Translations under genes and position numbers: made by a program
Origin: Gnetum montanum
Taxonomy: Eukaryota > Streptophyta > Gnetopsida > Gnetales > Gnetaceae
Direction: 5' to 3'
Length of the DNA stretch: 64,000 bases
Assembly: GCA_015680685.1 (NCBI GenBank)
Contig: MNCI01012718.1
Location: 248,001 to 312,000 of the forward strand
Notes under the pieces: model-generated
Told to the model about the DNA's origin: nothing
Database searches by the model: none
What the model saw: the letters and a program-made list of their open reading frames with translations, nothing else
In this document: piece by piece, positions 33,601-46,420 of the stretch
How positions within the stretch are numbered: the stretch's first letter is position 1
How the letters are laid out: each line of letters starts with the position of its first letter

Positions 33601-34658
33601 GATTACATTATCTTGTTGGATGTCTCTTCCACCATTACTTGTTAGAGAGTTGTAGTCTATATTTGACTTGATTCCTCATAATCCTTAGCAATTATATATA
33701 ATTCATTGATATTTGTGGATTATGGGCATGTGTCTAGGGATGCGACTAAGCATGTAGTATATCAATAAACTTTGAAGCCAATTCGTCTTCAACTTGATGA
33801 TTTGCATATCAGGAGAGATTACATAACTCATAATAATTGTACACAAATCATCTACCCAATATTAATGAGTTGAATCATATCTTACATTCCTTAAGAAAAG
33901 AATCCAGTACAAATTTTTATTTGAAATCTTGATAGAAGTTTAGCCAATTTGTAATCAATTCTTGAGATCTTAATCCATGCCATCATGTTTCTATAGGTCC
34001 TCTTAATTACAAAGAGGCTACCTATAAACATTCATGACATGATAAATTTAAAATGTTGAAATAATTTTTCATAGTATCAAGTGAGTCTTTCACATTGGTA
34101 CTAGATCTAGGGGCTTCATCATAATAATCAAGTTTTACCTTTTTGGCATAAATCTTGGATAAGGATTTTCTTGATAAATTTTGTCAATTTTAATAACCTT
34201 CTTCTTTAGGTTCTACTCTTTGACCTTGTAATGGAATCTCAGCACCTTGTTGTCTAATATGTGGGAATTGGTCTTGATAATGATTCCTAGGTGGAAACTG
34301 ATTTTGATTAGAGTCTCTAGTGGATATTAATTTTGATTAGGATATTAGATCAAATGTTCAATTAATGTTTTGACAGAATATACAAAGAAATCTATCTTCC
34401 CTTGAACTTTTGACCATTTTCCTTCTAAACTATGGGTTAATTTCCTAATCTCTTCTAACATATCTTGCATATTTTTCTTGAATCTTTGGTTTGATTGATG
34501 AAGTTCATCTTGGATGCCTTTGATCTAATTAATTTTTCGCTCAAGAACATTCATTTGATCATTGGCTTAGGACTCCATCATTCTTCAATGTACTCTCTAG
34601 GTTTTGGACATTGATAAGCCAAAGAGACAAGGCAAGGTAATTGTTCATTAGTCTCCAT
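33601..34658 (-). pseudogene. Element G gag remnant
   Basis: Runs on the minus strand from about 34658 toward PR. Recognisable pieces are ELHQSNQRFKKNMQDMLEEI (coiled N-terminal region, about 34440-34500) and shorter gag-core-like segments near 33850-34100. Heavily interrupted. Assigned mainly from position upstream of PR-RT. Confidence 0.5.
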
Positions 34659-36306
34659 GGCCCTTTTTTATGAGTTTTGGGGCACTTAATCGGTTCTTTT
34701 TAAGAGGTTAGAACTACTATGGAATGAATTTTCTTTCTCTAGATATTTTCATTAAAACTCAACTAGCCTTAAAGACTCTAATCATCCAAGAATATTCAAA
34801 TTTTGGGCTTCAAATCAAGATTTTTCCTGTTCTAAATTAGCTAAATAATGGCTTTAAAAACTAATTTTCAAACCTTTGTAGGTTGAATCTAACTATTGCA
34901 TTGCATCTGGAAGATTCAAATTTATTAGAAACAACTCTTGTTTCATTATAGTTGGGCACAAAAATAAAAAATTACGGCCATTTAAAGTTGTAAAAAAATC
35001 ACATATTTTGAGACTTCATGAGAGGTCATCCATCCTAGTACTACTATAGGATGAGCATGCTTATTTATGATTTTTTTTCAATTTCCTACCACTTCATTAA
35101 ATTGTCTATTCACTAATTTTTTGTGTTTTTATATTTAAATTTTCCTTCTTTGATTTTGATGTTTTTTAAAAAAAAATTTAACAATTGCTAGGGAGACAAA
35201 ATTTCTCATAAATTAATGAAAACTTTTCATGTTGCTAGAAGGCAAGATGTTATAGTGCTAGTGGTTACTGTTGGCTATTAGGGAAGGCACCATATCATGG
35301 TGCTACCAATGCTTGTGCAAGGTAGTAGATCATAGTGTCATTGATGGTTGAGAGAGGTAGTAGACCATGACACTAATAGTGTTGTTGACAACTGTGCTAG
35401 CCAAAACCTTAATGATTTTTGCAATGGTAGTAGCAATGACAATAATAGGTGTGGCTAGCAACATTAGTGATAGCGGCAGGTGCGATGGTAGTAGGTGCAT
35501 TAATGGTAACGACAATAGATGTCAACGAATGACGATGATGGTAGCAGAAAATCACGTAGGCCCTAGGGGGTAGAGGATTTCATTATTTTTTTCTCTTTCG
35601 TGTAGCTTGGCCGCAAAGGTTATAGAGGCAATGCAGCTCTTGTGCTAACCTATTACATGATAGTGTGATGGGCTGTGTCAAAGTTAGGTTTGCTACAATG
35701 ACCAATAGTAGCTTGCCTTCTTCTTTCCTAGGGTAGGGCCAAAAATAATTTTTTAATTAAAATAATTAATTGTAACATGTATGTATCCTACTTTACTAAG
35801 GTATTGGACTTGGTGGCTAGTTGAACAAGGATTAAGACTTGGGTTTGATAATTTGGAGGTCACGTGTTTGATCCTAGGCCCTAAAATTTTAGAATAGAAA
35901 ATAAAAATTTAAAATTTTACTTTTAAAATTTTTAAAATTTTAATTTTTGGCATGCTTAGTAAGAAATGTGATATGTTGTGAACTATACATCTAATTTTGA
36001 TGAAATTAATACCATTAGAATCGTCTCAGAGAGCACTATGTGTTGGACTCATGATATCTATGGTTTACTAGTCCTATCATTCATTAAACTAAGAAACATA
36101 TAATTATTTAAAAATCAATGAGTAATTAATTATGTATTATTTTAGCCTTAACTGTGTTTTTTTGTAGTTAAATTTACCTTCAATTGTTACTATGGTTTGT
36201 AAATCCTCTCTATAAATTCATGGGGAAAGAGGTATTTTTACCCATCATCTTTGAATCAACACTTTTGCATAGGAGTGGTAGAGATTTCTTTGTATAGTAA
36301 GGTTGT
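34659..36306. other. Non-coding stretch upstream of element G
   Basis: Probably includes leader and LTR of G, but I could not fix LTR ends. At 35200-35560 there is an imperfect repetition of GTAGTAGA-CATAG/CATGACAC-type units (35325 and 35355) and GAT/GTA-rich sequence. A SINE-like head is at 35800-35882. A TATA-like CTCTATAAATTC lies near 36205. No gene is supported. Confidence 0.5.
35800..35882 (+). repeat. tRNA-derived SINE-like head, third copy
   Basis: TTGGTGGCTAGTTGAACAAGG (A box-like) and GTGTTTGATCC (B box-like) are about 45 bp apart, ending TAGGCCC. Related in layout to 8690 and 9545. Confidence 0.45.
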
Positions 36307-36860
36307 GACATGGCTTCTTTGAAGCATTCTAGTTAGGCTTCTCTCACAACTCAAGTAGCACGAATTCTAATTCTATTATTTTGCATCAAAATAATGTGGA
36401 TGCAACTATTGATTTGCTTTGTAGTTTGTTAGTAGTCAAGAATTTTGAGTTTCTCAAAACTTCTACGTTGTCTAAGTTATTAGTTTTTTCCATATTTAAA
36501 AATACTTACTTTAAGGATATCATAAGACAATGGTGCAATTTTCAACATCTTTGGGAAAATTATATTTTAAGAATGATTTTCAAAAAATTAGTAATTACTC
36601 CCACTATCATTTGGATGGTTTTAGGTTTTCACAATGGGACAAATCCTTTCGTAGCTAGCATGAGATTAATTAAATTTTAAGCTTTTTGTCAAAGGAAAAT
36701 ATCTGATTATATTGTTGATTTCACACTTCTTTAGAAGAAATATTATGAAGTTGATTTCATTGATAAAATTGATTATCAATTATGTCAATTCATATACAAT
36801 AAGGTTTTATGAAATCTCCAGTCTTCCCATGTTAATTCCTACTCAATCTATTATCTTCAT
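36307..36860 (+). pseudogene. Unidentified reading-frame remnant, cut by the element F LTR
   Basis: An ATG near 36310 (MASLKHS-stop) follows a TATA-like box at about 36205 by 100 bp. The longest open piece, 36381-36680, encodes ATIDLLCSLLVVKNFEFLKT, then IIRQWCNFQHLWENY and WMVLGFHNGTNPFVASMRLI. I do not recognise it; a retroelement gag or a decayed host exon are both possible. It ends at the LTR of F at 36861. Confidence 0.3.
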
Positions 36861-37736
36861 TGATGGGCAATCTTCCCATGTATACCCTACACCCAATCAT
36901 ACAAATCACTAACATTCACTTTGCAATCTGGTTGAATTCCAAAGACTTTAGGTTTCTTTGTCCACTAGTTCTAGGAGGTGAAACTAATTATTGCAATCAT
37001 TGTTTTCCTAGTTCCACTTGTGAAGTTCAAAGGTATAATTAAGTGTAACTGAGGTATATTATTTTAATCATTTTATTTGTTTTATGAATTAAGTCACCTA
37101 AGAATAAAGAATAAAGAATAAATTAATCTAATATTTAACTAATCTAATAACTAGCTATTGCTTAACTAATCCTAACATAAGCATCTGTTCCCACTTTCCA
37201 TACACATCCTGAACATGTATAACACTATTGGGTTACCAAACGTTAAGCATTACTAGGATTACCAAGTGTTAGATGTATAATCAAAGTGGTCATACTTATG
37301 TTTGCTATTTAATCTATATTAATTAATTACTTAATTACTTTAAAAATTAAAGGAAATTGCTTGAATATTAAATACTAAAGAAAACAATTAATCTAGTCTA
37401 AGTGTTGCAATGTTTGATTAGAAAGCCTGTCTTTATTACTACACACACTAAAGTGCCAGGTATAATAGTGTTCACATAAAGATTCGTACACTCTTTAACT
37501 CCTACTGTAGGTACTTGGAAAATATTCTAACTTTTAGGTGGAAAAACTACTAGAGCTTCGCTACAATTATGAGACTTATGCCATAAATGCAACAAGTAGG
37601 TGCACATTTATAGGAAAAATAGGATACCTCGTCGATGGGTACATGTCAACGGGTCAAACCTTGCATTGACAAGATCGCATTGATGAGAAACCATTGACAA
37701 CATCTTGTTAATGCCACCAAACCATATGACTTATCA
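36861..37736 (-). repeat. Element F 3' LTR
   Basis: Sense start TGATAAGTCATATGG at 37736 directly follows GGGGGTA. The end is at plus TGATGGGCAATC (36861). TATA is at about 37600. Unlike A-E and J, the U3 lacks GATATC motifs. It instead repeats CATTGACAAGATC / CGATGGGTACATGTCAACGG units (37625-37715). Its body matches 50690-51448 closely. Confidence 0.85.
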
Positions 37737-37743
37737 TACCCCC
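37737..37743 (-). other. Polypurine tract of element F
   Basis: Plus-strand TACCCCC next to the LTR start, identical to D and A. Confidence 0.8.
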
Positions 37744-37965
37744 ATGACTAAATGAAAACTCATCCTTTAGTTCTTTACAAAATTTGGGAAGGTATGGGAT
37801 TATTGAATGACAAAACAAACACACAAATAACACAACAAAAACTAAGTGTTGAGTTTATGGTTTTACAATCATTACAAAATTTTGGTTCTAATGAAAAAAA
37901 ATTAAACACAAGGACAAGAACTGAAAATCGTAATTCCTTTGATGACATGAAGATGTTGAAGAAGA

Positions 37966-40803
37966 TTAGATGATCCTAGGCAATGGACGCTCCTGAGGTT
38001 CTGAAGGACCTTCTCCATATTTTGGTGCATGTGGTGTTGAGGCATTTGTGGTTGTTCTATGATAGCTACAACTTTCGATGGAAGATGAAATACATCCAAT
38101 AGTAACTTCATCTTCTTCTCCTTACTTCGGGAATCATTCACCATCCACACTACATCACCAATGTGGGCTAGAATGGGAATATCCTATAGATAAGGCATTA
38201 TAGGAAACAACTCCTTGACAATCATGAACTAGGCAACAAACTATTTACATTCAATGTTGAATGCTTTGAGTGCATTCTACAACTCTTGATAATTATTCAT
38301 CCTTTTGGCTAGGTTCTTAGTAGTTGATCTTTGATATGTGAACTTTGCACTGAGAACCTCAAGTTTCACATTTACTTTCTCAAGCTTCTACTTGGTCCCT
38401 TTATGGTGCTTGAACTTTGCCTCATACAATAAGTACAAGCTTACCACTTGTTTCTCCTATTTATATTGTGGCCTTCTGGAAGTTAGCATTGTTAGGTTTG
38501 TACACCAAAGATTGGCAAGATCCATGTATTTTTTCATTTCCTTAATCTACAGCTCCATGTAGATTTTTTCCTTGTTATATGCATTTAACGCATCAAAGAT
38601 AGGCTACTAGATATTACCTCCTTGTTGGAAGGACCTTATTTACTCTCACCTTTGTCAATTGGATGTGCTTTTCATTAACTTCTCTTTGTAGACCAACTTG
38701 ATCTTTATAATGGTTCTTGACTCTCTTAAATTGGAGAGCCTTATTCTTCCAGGTAGCTATCTCTATTACAGATTTTTGGTAAAGGGCACATACTTCCTCC
38801 ATGGAGATTTTTCTGTTCTCAGTTGTGAATCTCCTTAGTTCTGTGTTTATCCTATCTAACTGCTCCTATTGTTAATGGATAAAATCTACCATTTGTTGAT
38901 TCTGTGCATCAACATTCTGCAGGCAATGATTCTCTATGGTTAGGATCTCATTCTCACAATGTGTCTAGACCAAGTCCTTCTGAATGTTATGTGTGGTGGC
39001 ATTCTCTAGGGACTACCATCTCTTTGGCATTCTTAACATCTTTAAGTCTCTTTTGAAGCTATTAAAAAGCTTCATCTCATGTTAGTGTGAGTTTGAGCAA
39101 CGTGGGATTAGCAAGGTAAGCTCTAAATTCAACATCCTCTGTAGCTAAGCAAAGATTTTCTATTCTAGTTGTTTCAAGTTTCCCCTCCATTATGATGCAT
39201 TTTCCCCTTGCTTTAAGTAGCTCCAACTAGGTTGCAATGATGGTATCTAGAAGATTAAAGACATGTAGAATTAGTTGCCTAGTTTCTACTAGTCAGTCCA
39301 ACAATTTCTCATGTTGGGGCTATGCTCAATCTATTGCTAACTATGCCTACAGATGTTTGAACATCTCTTAGTGTAGAAATGTTTGGTAAAGATTCCATAG
39401 GTGCATTAAATTCTTTGGTAATTCTGTTAGCAACTCCTTTGGCTGATATCTCCTACCCATGGTGTTGCATTACTAAGATGGTTGTCCCCTCATCCTCCTT
39501 CAAATGTACTGAAAAGGTAGTGATGTTCATAGAGGTGTTTGGGAATTGTTACTATTGAGAGAGAGATACTGTTACCTCTTGGGTCCTAGGATTTTACATT
39601 GCAGGCACTTGCATTCTTTGGGCTTAGAAAATTAGCCTCAACCTTCCATTTGACTTATGGTTCAAGCCACTTCATTCAGGTGGCTTATTGTTAGTCAATA
39701 CATAGATGGATCACCACCACTTGTTTATGCTTGTTGTTGCTACTGTTGCAAGAGCTACTCTTGGAGTTTATGCATGTGCTCAATGGTAGCATAGGCCTCC
39801 AATGTTATCTCATGAGTGGGTGATGGAGGTGGTTGTTGCTACTTCTCTTCTTGAATGACTTTGGTTGAGACTTTGTCCTTCATCATTTCTATCCAAGAGG
39901 TGGTTGGAGGGCATCAAACGGTGTCATTCATGTAGCATGTTATGCCCCCCTCTTGTATAACTTTTTGATGAGGCACAGAAAAGGGAGTGCCTTCTTTCCA
40001 TGTTCATTCTTCTTAAATTTCTTATCTATCTCTAGATAGATCAACTGTGGAAGGTTGACTAGGAATTTACCACTTAGAGTGGTACATGCATAGGTGGAGA
40101 AAGCTATGACCTTGCTTGGCCTTGTTGTTGTATTAAGATGAAAAGCTAGAATCTTGAACTATGTATGGTCTGCCGTGGCTGATGCATCGAACTCCTTGCA
40201 GTCCACTCCAGAACACTATTGTATCTAGTCCTTCTTGACACTAGAATCTACCTATGTTGGGATTTCTGCAAGATTGGCCCTAGTTTTTGGTAATCCAAGG
40301 GCCTCAAAAATGGCTTTCACTAAGTAGGACACTAAAAAATCCTTGATCTTGATCGTTAAACTAGCCTACTAATTGTTCTAGAGTAAGTATGTCTCTCCCT
40401 TGTACCACTCCCCATTGGAAGTGATTGTGGGCCACATTGAAGAGTTTTGCAATTGGATTTTCACTTACAGAGGCATAAAATCCAAGAAAGATCTAAAGTT
40501 TAACTCTTGGAGCATAGATTTTTAGATATCCTTATTTATGATCTACTTGAGGTAGGCCTCTGTTAAGATGACCTCAAGGTTTGATCTCAATTCTGGTGCA
40601 TCATCTTGGTGAAACTATTCTGTTGTGGCTGCTTCTTCAGGAATTTGTCAAATAGATTCCAATTTGGGCTCCTCTTGAAAAGGTCCTATTGCATGGGTTT
40701 CTGCTTTCTCATGGGCCTATTCTTGGCTCCTTTCGATTTGTGGTTGTTTGTCTCTTGGTTGGGATGGTCCTCTTTCCTGCATGTGCTTCCCTTTAGATGC
40801 CAT
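37966..40803 (-). pseudogene. Element F cargo ORF, decayed
   Basis: ATG at 40801-40803 (MASKGKHMQERGPSQPRDKQ) directly after an AG. The globular domain includes LNFRSFLDF, WPTITSNGEWYKGETYLL and MKAIFEALGLPKT-like pieces (about 40300-40560). The middle is Gln/Pro/Ala-rich (39700-39950). The charged coiled coil runs from about 39400 to 38150, including VCALYQKSVIEIATWKNKAL and VGLQREVNEKHIQLTKVRVN near 38614-38802. The likely end is PQERPLPRII at a TAA (plus 37966-37968). It diverges from A/B/D in the C-terminal half but keeps the layout. Many stops; function unknown. Confidence 0.7.
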
Positions 40804-41103
40804 CTATGGTCACAACATAATCAAGGATTAGCATATAATGTGTAACTTATAAGCTTTAATTGCCTTATCTCATTGGGTAGTTACAGTTAGGCTAAGTTAT
40901 GACCATGGTAGATTGATTATTTTATTATTATTTTAATGTTATTTCAGTTACAATGTCACCAAAGCTTGTTGGAAGCGTTTAAATTTCATAAATTGATGTG
41001 TTAATGTTAGTTTCTTAGTTAAACCTTTGTAGGAGTTAGAAAAATTTCAAAAACTTTTCCTTTAGAAACTTAAGGTTTGTGGTCCCCACGACAAAGAGCT
41101 TAC
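40804..41103 (-). other. Putative 5'-leader intron of the cargo gene (F), 300 nt
   Basis: Sense donor CTGAAG/GTAAGCTC at 41103; acceptor TGTGACCATAG adjoining the ATG; TGCTAATCC branch-point-like motif about 30 nt before the acceptor. Length is almost the same as in B (301 nt). Confidence 0.6.
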
Positions 41104-41249
41104 CTTCAGTAGCTACAAGATCAAAGATTAGAGTGAATTAGAAAAATAATCATGAAGTTATGACTTTTGGAAGGTTGTGGGTTCTAAAAAGTTCAAGAAC
41201 TTCCCTATCGTTTTGGCTCAAATGTGAAAAATTCTTAAGTGTGGCTATG

Positions 41250-41313
41250 TATATATAGACAATTTTTTCCTTACATCAATGGGTGGGCTACATATACGGG
41301 GGCCTATCGATGG
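41250..41313 (-). promoter_or_regulatory. Internal promoter of the cargo gene (F): TATA box plus F-type U3 module
   Basis: TATATATA at 41257-41250 lies about 150 bp before the donor. Upstream in the sense direction are ACATCAATGGGT (plus 41273-41284) and ATCGATGG (41306-41313). Both strings occur in the F-type LTR at 51344-51355 and 51409-51416, and not in the GATATC-type LTRs. Confidence 0.55.
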
Positions 41314-42480
41314 AGTTGTTGGACAAAACTTTACACATTAAATATTTTAAAAATTATAAGGAGTTTTGACATGAAATTGGGGTCTACGAAGAGCCAGGAA
41401 AGCCATGAACACAATGGAATACTTGAAGACAACTTAGATAGTTCAAAAAATTGGAGAATGAGATTTTATGAAGAAAATTCCTTAAGGGGCACATAGTTGG
41501 ATGTAATTGATGGGGCGCACAAAAGATTTGATCACTAAAATGCCTAAGGATAAAGTACTTAGCAAACCCAACCAAGAGATATATAAGTGGATCCTTCCCA
41601 TAGTAGGGTCATGCCCTTTTTACCCTTACATACCCTCAAACTAAGAAGTCCATGGGCCCCATAGTTAATTAATGGTTATGGAAAGTTAAGGACATAATCC
41701 AAAAGAATCTACCTAAGAATTTTAGCATATCAAACTAAGACATTGAATACGACATGGAAACTAGCAATGAGGTAAATAATAGGAAGCATTGATGGATGAG
41801 AGAGAGATGGAATAAAGTTCCATCTCATGGTCACATGAAGTCCCTTGTTGATTTGATGGTTAAATGACTTGATAAAGTCCATCATTAGTCTAGATCAAAA
41901 CCAACCACTTTCAATGACTTCACATTGATACTCTAAGACTAGAACATCTCCTTGAGACATAAGAATGCTCCCATAGATCAACCACCATTTCTTATTGAGA
42001 AGAAAAGAGAAGTAGGAAGTGAGAAAGGACCTTAGTTAGATGGGACCTTTAGGCATGGGTAACATGTGTTTCTAATGCCATAACTAGTACACTTAGCATG
42101 TTATTTTGTCTAAGGGATATGCTTTGAATTCCCATAGATTTTTTTAAGTTTTATGTTTTTATGGATTTTTGGATGGAAACCACACCATGCAAAGACTTAT
42201 TAACTTCCTATTATTTGTTGACATGGAATGATAAGAAATCCATGAAAAAAACTCATGCACTTAAGTGAGTAGGCAAGTACATAGAACATCAAGTTCCTTT
42301 GAAGTCATCCCTTTATCAATCCCTTGATCTTTCCTAAGTTTGAAAACTACCAAGGCCACAAGTTCATTAAAGTTTCATTAATAAAAAGAACCTCATATTT
42401 TCAAATCCAAGAACACCATAGATTATTGTGGATGGATGGATGACATGGACTCACTACCTATTTCATGAAAAAGAAACTTT
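41314..42480 (-). other. Element F spacer between pol and cargo promoter
   Basis: Non-coding and co-linear with the B and D spacers (TAAGTGGATCCTTCCCATAG at 41585; GGATGGATGGATGACATGGA at about 42430). No gene seen. Confidence 0.55.
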
Positions 42481-42840
42481 GTCTTAAATATTAATATTAA
42501 AATTCAAAAATAGAAAAAAGACATTAGCAATAAAAAATATTAAGTACAAACCCCATTAGCAAACAGCTACAACATCGCTGTGTCCTGTTGGCAACAAAGC
42601 AATTTATTAGAAAACTTAGGAAACGTTCACATTAAAATAAATTAAAATATAAAAAATATAAAAGAAATTGTAAATTTTTCAAAAAAAGATAAAACATACT
42701 AATGATGGTGTAAAACAAAAATGTGAAAAAACAACAAAGTGTAAAAAAAAAGGTATAAAATCAACAAGGTGTAAAACAAAATAATATAAAATAAGAAAAG
42801 TGTAAAAAAAGTATAAAATAAAAAATTATAAAAATTGAAG
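42481..42840 (-). repeat. A-rich (sense T-rich) post-pol tract in F with GTGTAAAA repeats
   Basis: On the plus strand, repeated GTGTAAAACAAAA-like units at 42708-42830 sit within A-rich sequence. Sense T-rich, in the same place as 18086-18260 in B and 29611-29700 in D. Confidence 0.65.
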
Positions 42841-42959
42841 AACCATTTATATGATTAGCATGGATGACCATCTCCCTCATGTCTAAGTTGGAAGGAGGAG
42901 ATCTAAAAGATTGAGCATGGTTGTCCAATTGATGAGGTGTTGCTTTCATTAGCTTGTTT

Positions 42960-44300
42960 GGGCTCATGGAAAGGTTTAATTTGTTGCATGTTGAGTAGTT
43001 GTCTCTTGTTTGGGCTTTTAGGTTTGTAGATCAACATGGCTCCAGAAGAAAAGGTTTCATAAATGATATAAGGCCATTTTCATAATGTTTGAAACTTGGT
43101 TCATTGTGGCATGTGTGGTGTTCCAATAAAGGACCTTATCTCCTGGTTGAAATTTTACTTTCCATATTTTGAGTTCATGGTGTTTTTTATTGAATGGTTT
43201 GTGTACTTTATTTAAGGATAGGGCCACCAATCTATTCTCATATAGCACATTGAGTTTTATTAGTCTTTTTTTTTTGTGCTAAGCTTAGGTCAAGGTTAAG
43301 GTCATAGGTTGTAGAAAGTGTACAAAGATTGGATTGAATTAGAAAAGTTGGTAATTTTCTGCACACCAGCTCATAGAGAGAATAGCCTATAGGGAGTTTC
43401 CATGTTGAGCTATAAGCCCAAAAGGCATCTTTGAGTTTTGTGCTCCGATCTCTCCTATATTTGCTAATTATTCTTGTTAAGATCTTAGTGATCTTCCTAT
43501 TGGTAACCTCTACTTGATTGTTGGCTTGGGGATGGTAAGGTGTTATTAATTTATGTTCAACCCCTAACTATTGCATGAGCTTTCGAAAGGTGGTGCATGT
43601 GAAATGAGTACCATTGTCAGAAATCAATGCATGTGGCATCTCAAACCTATTTACAACATTTTTTTGTACAAACTAAGCAACAATGGAATATGTATAGTTG
43701 ATTACAGCTACTACTTTTTTCCATTTCATATAATAGTCAATAACAATTATAACTTTTGATTTTCCATTCAACATGGATGTGATGGGACCCATGAAGTCAA
43801 TGTCCTGGATGTTCAAGGATTTTAGTGGTTGAATCCATTGTTGAGATTCCTCCATTTGAGTGGTTATCCCACCATCACGTTGACAATGATTATAAGAATG
43901 GATGAAGATGTGGGCATCCTTAAAGAGTGTTGGGAAATAATATTTGCCATTAGGATCTTAATGACCATGCATCTCCTAGCATAGTGGCCCCCACAAGGAG
44001 CCTCATAAGAATCTTGGAGAACACATAGTTGGGTAGCATCAAGAACACACCAATGAACTTGGCCATTGATGCACACCTTGTAAAGGTGTTCATTGTTCTT
44101 CATGAAATATTTGACCTAATGAAGAAACTGTTGTTTCTTCCTATGGTCTAACTCTTGTGGCATCTCTTGAGTGAGAAGATAAGGGAAGATGTTATCGTAC
44201 CATGTAGGTTTAGTAGGCACTTATTCATTTATCACACTAGCAAAGAGGATTTTATTAGGGAACCAATTAGAAAGCAAGCTCTCCTTCTATTTATTATCCC
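42960..44300 (-). pseudogene. Element F integrase, catalytic triad retained
   Basis: In minus-strand order: zinc domain DSYEAPCGGHYARRC (first His now Tyr) near 43980-44020; core aspartate in IQDIDFMGP (about 43790); VIDYYMKWKKVVAV; second aspartate in ALISDNGTHFT (about 43610-43640); glutamate in PYHPQANNQVEVTN (about 43500-43540). The C-terminal part is MLYENRLVALSLNKVHKPFN and KVKFQPGDKVLYWNTTH (43057-43248). D, D and E all survive despite stops and frameshifts, making F less decayed than B. Confidence 0.85.
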
Positions 44301-44760
44301 ATCATAATTGAGACAAGTGGTCAACAATCATATTCTTAGTTCCTCTTTGATCTACCATTGTGAGATTGAATTCTTGCAAGATCACAAGCCACTGTATGAC
44401 ATGGGGGCTCACTATTGGTTTGTTCATTAGAAAGTGAATTGCACTGTGGTCTGTGTGCACAAACACCTTGTACCCAAGCACATAGTGCTGAAATTTCTTG
44501 AAGGCATACACCATTGCCATTAATTCTTTCTCCATTATGGTGTAGTTTAGTTGTACACCCACAATGCTTTAGCTTGTGTAGTAGATGTAGTATGGATGTT
44601 TCTTATCATCCAACTATGTGAGCACAACTCCCAAGACATAGTTTGATGCATTTGTCATGATGTGAAATGGTCAAGAATAATCAAGTGCTTACAAAATTGG
44701 AGTTTCTACAAGCTTTTCTTTAAGATACTTGAATGCCTTTTTGCATTCCTTGGTTCCTAC
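44301..44760 (-). pseudogene. Element F RNase H
   Basis: Open minus-strand piece 44562-44302: GVQLNYTIMEKELMAMVYAF, HYVLGYKVFVHTDHSAIHFL, VDQRGTKNMIVDHLSQL. This is the C-terminal half of a gypsy RNase H with the catalytic T-D-H-S region intact. Upstream HFTS / MHQTMSWELCS remnants cover the first half. Confidence 0.85.
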
Positions 44761-45900
44761 AAATGGATCATCTTTCTTTGTTAGCTTCATCAATGGTTTA
44801 GCAATCTTAGAGAAATTCTTTATGAATAATTGGTAGTAGCTAGTGTGGCTAGGGAATGATTAGACATGTTTGATGGTTTCTGGCTGACGGGTTATTCCGT
44901 GGATGATCCTAATCTTTTTAGGGTCTACCTCAATCCTTTCATGTGGGATTCTATGCCCCAACACAATGCCCTCCTGGGCCATCAAGTGGCTCTTTTGCCA
45001 CTTGATTTGAAGATTAGTCTCTACACATCTTTTAAGCACTTGCTCAAGTGGTCAAGGGCTTGCTTAAATGTAGCACCATAGCTAGAGAAGTCATCCATGA
45101 AGACTTCCACCCCACTACCAATTTGCTATTGAAAAATGCTAAGGACAAGGCATTGCACAAATCAAAAGGCATCCTTTTATATGTAGAAGTCCCCCATGGA
45201 CTTGTAAATGTAGTTTTAGCTTAATCCTATAGTGTAATTTGAATTTGGTTATAACCACTATAACCATCTAGAATGTTGTAATAGTAATGCTTAGAGATAG
45301 TGTCTACCACTTGGTTCACAAATGGTAATAGGAAATGATCTTTGCAGGTCATCATGTTCAATAGCTTGAAGTTAATATAGATCCTCCATTTGTCATCTTT
45401 CTTTGGCATGATCACAAGTTGGCTAATCCACTTACTATTTGCAATTGGATAGATGAACCTCACCTTGAGGAGTTTTTCAATCTTCTCCTTAATGATCTAC
45501 TTCAACTTGGGGTTCAATTGCTATTGTAGATACCTCTTTGGCTTTATGGAATGATCAATATAGATGCAATGCTAGCATATCTGAGGATCAATCCCTTTGA
45601 ATTTAGGATATGACCAAGTAAAGGTTGTTGGCCATTTGTTGATCATCTTCAACAACATTTATTTTTATTCATGAGCAAGGTTGGCATTGATTATTTCTAG
45701 CTTGCCACTTTTTAGAAATGCATATTCCATGCCAGTAGGTAGAGTTTTCAACTCCAAGGGATTTTGTTTAAAATTTTCAGGGATCTCCAACTCTTCCTAA
45801 TAAGTATCATCAAGTTCATCATTAGAGAGTTGGCGATGAACTTTCTCCAATGCACCCATGTCTTCAACATAGGTGCATGTTAATCTCTTAGTGGATTCCA
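44761..45900 (-). pseudogene. Element F reverse transcriptase, FMDDF box retained
   Basis: Minus-strand piece 45463-45227: FIYPIANSKWISQLVIMPKK, DDKWRIYINFKLLNMM, CKDHFLLPFVNQVVDTISKH, NILDGYSGYNQIQI. The catalytic box VEVFMDDFSSYG lies near 45085-45110 in a shifted frame. Connection-domain remnants follow toward 44800. Several frameshifts, but both catalytic aspartates are present, unlike B. Confidence 0.85.
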
Positions 45901-45989
45901 TGCAAAGTGTGCTACTTTCAGGATCAATTGTCAGCCATTGGGTGCCCTCTTGTTTTGTGGCTATTACATACAGGCACCTTTGAATTTTA

Positions 45990-46420
45990 GATTTTTCTAC
46001 ATACTACTTGCATGCTGTGATTTATGTGCTTTTTAGGGTCCATAGTTTATGCACATATTTGCACCCTATATCACTATATGTGATGCATGGAACTCTCTTC
46101 TTTTCGATCTTTCTAAATGCATTTTCCTTAGAAATATCCAAGGAAAGATCTCTGATTCCCAACCATGCATTAATGATACTTAGCCAAACCCTTCTTATGA
46201 TGATTGGGAAGTCCCCCTTACAATTGTCAACATAGATTATTAGGAACTCAACAGGATAGGACCACCCACAAATGGTAGTCAGAATGTCCTCCACTAGTCC
46301 CAAGGAAATGTTATTCTTCTTAAGTGGAGGTAGGTTCTAGACTTTGTACATCTTGTGAGAAATCAGATTAACACCAAAAAATAAATCTAGAAGACCTTTT
46401 CAAGGCTCATTCATAGTGAT
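45990..46420 (-). pseudogene. Element F protease, active site lost
   Basis: Minus-strand piece 46303-46022: GLVEDILTTICGWSYPVEFL, NCKGDFPIIIRRVWLSIINA. The active-site segment reads LLDLFFGVN instead of LLDSGSGVN (near 46380), so D-S-G is destroyed. LPPLKKNNIS follows as in C. Confidence 0.8.

Noticed and set aside
35330-35573. Val/Ile/Thr-rich overlapping frames on both strands
   Set aside because: Arise from GTA/GAT-rich imperfect repetition; no start context, no homologous copy in the window.
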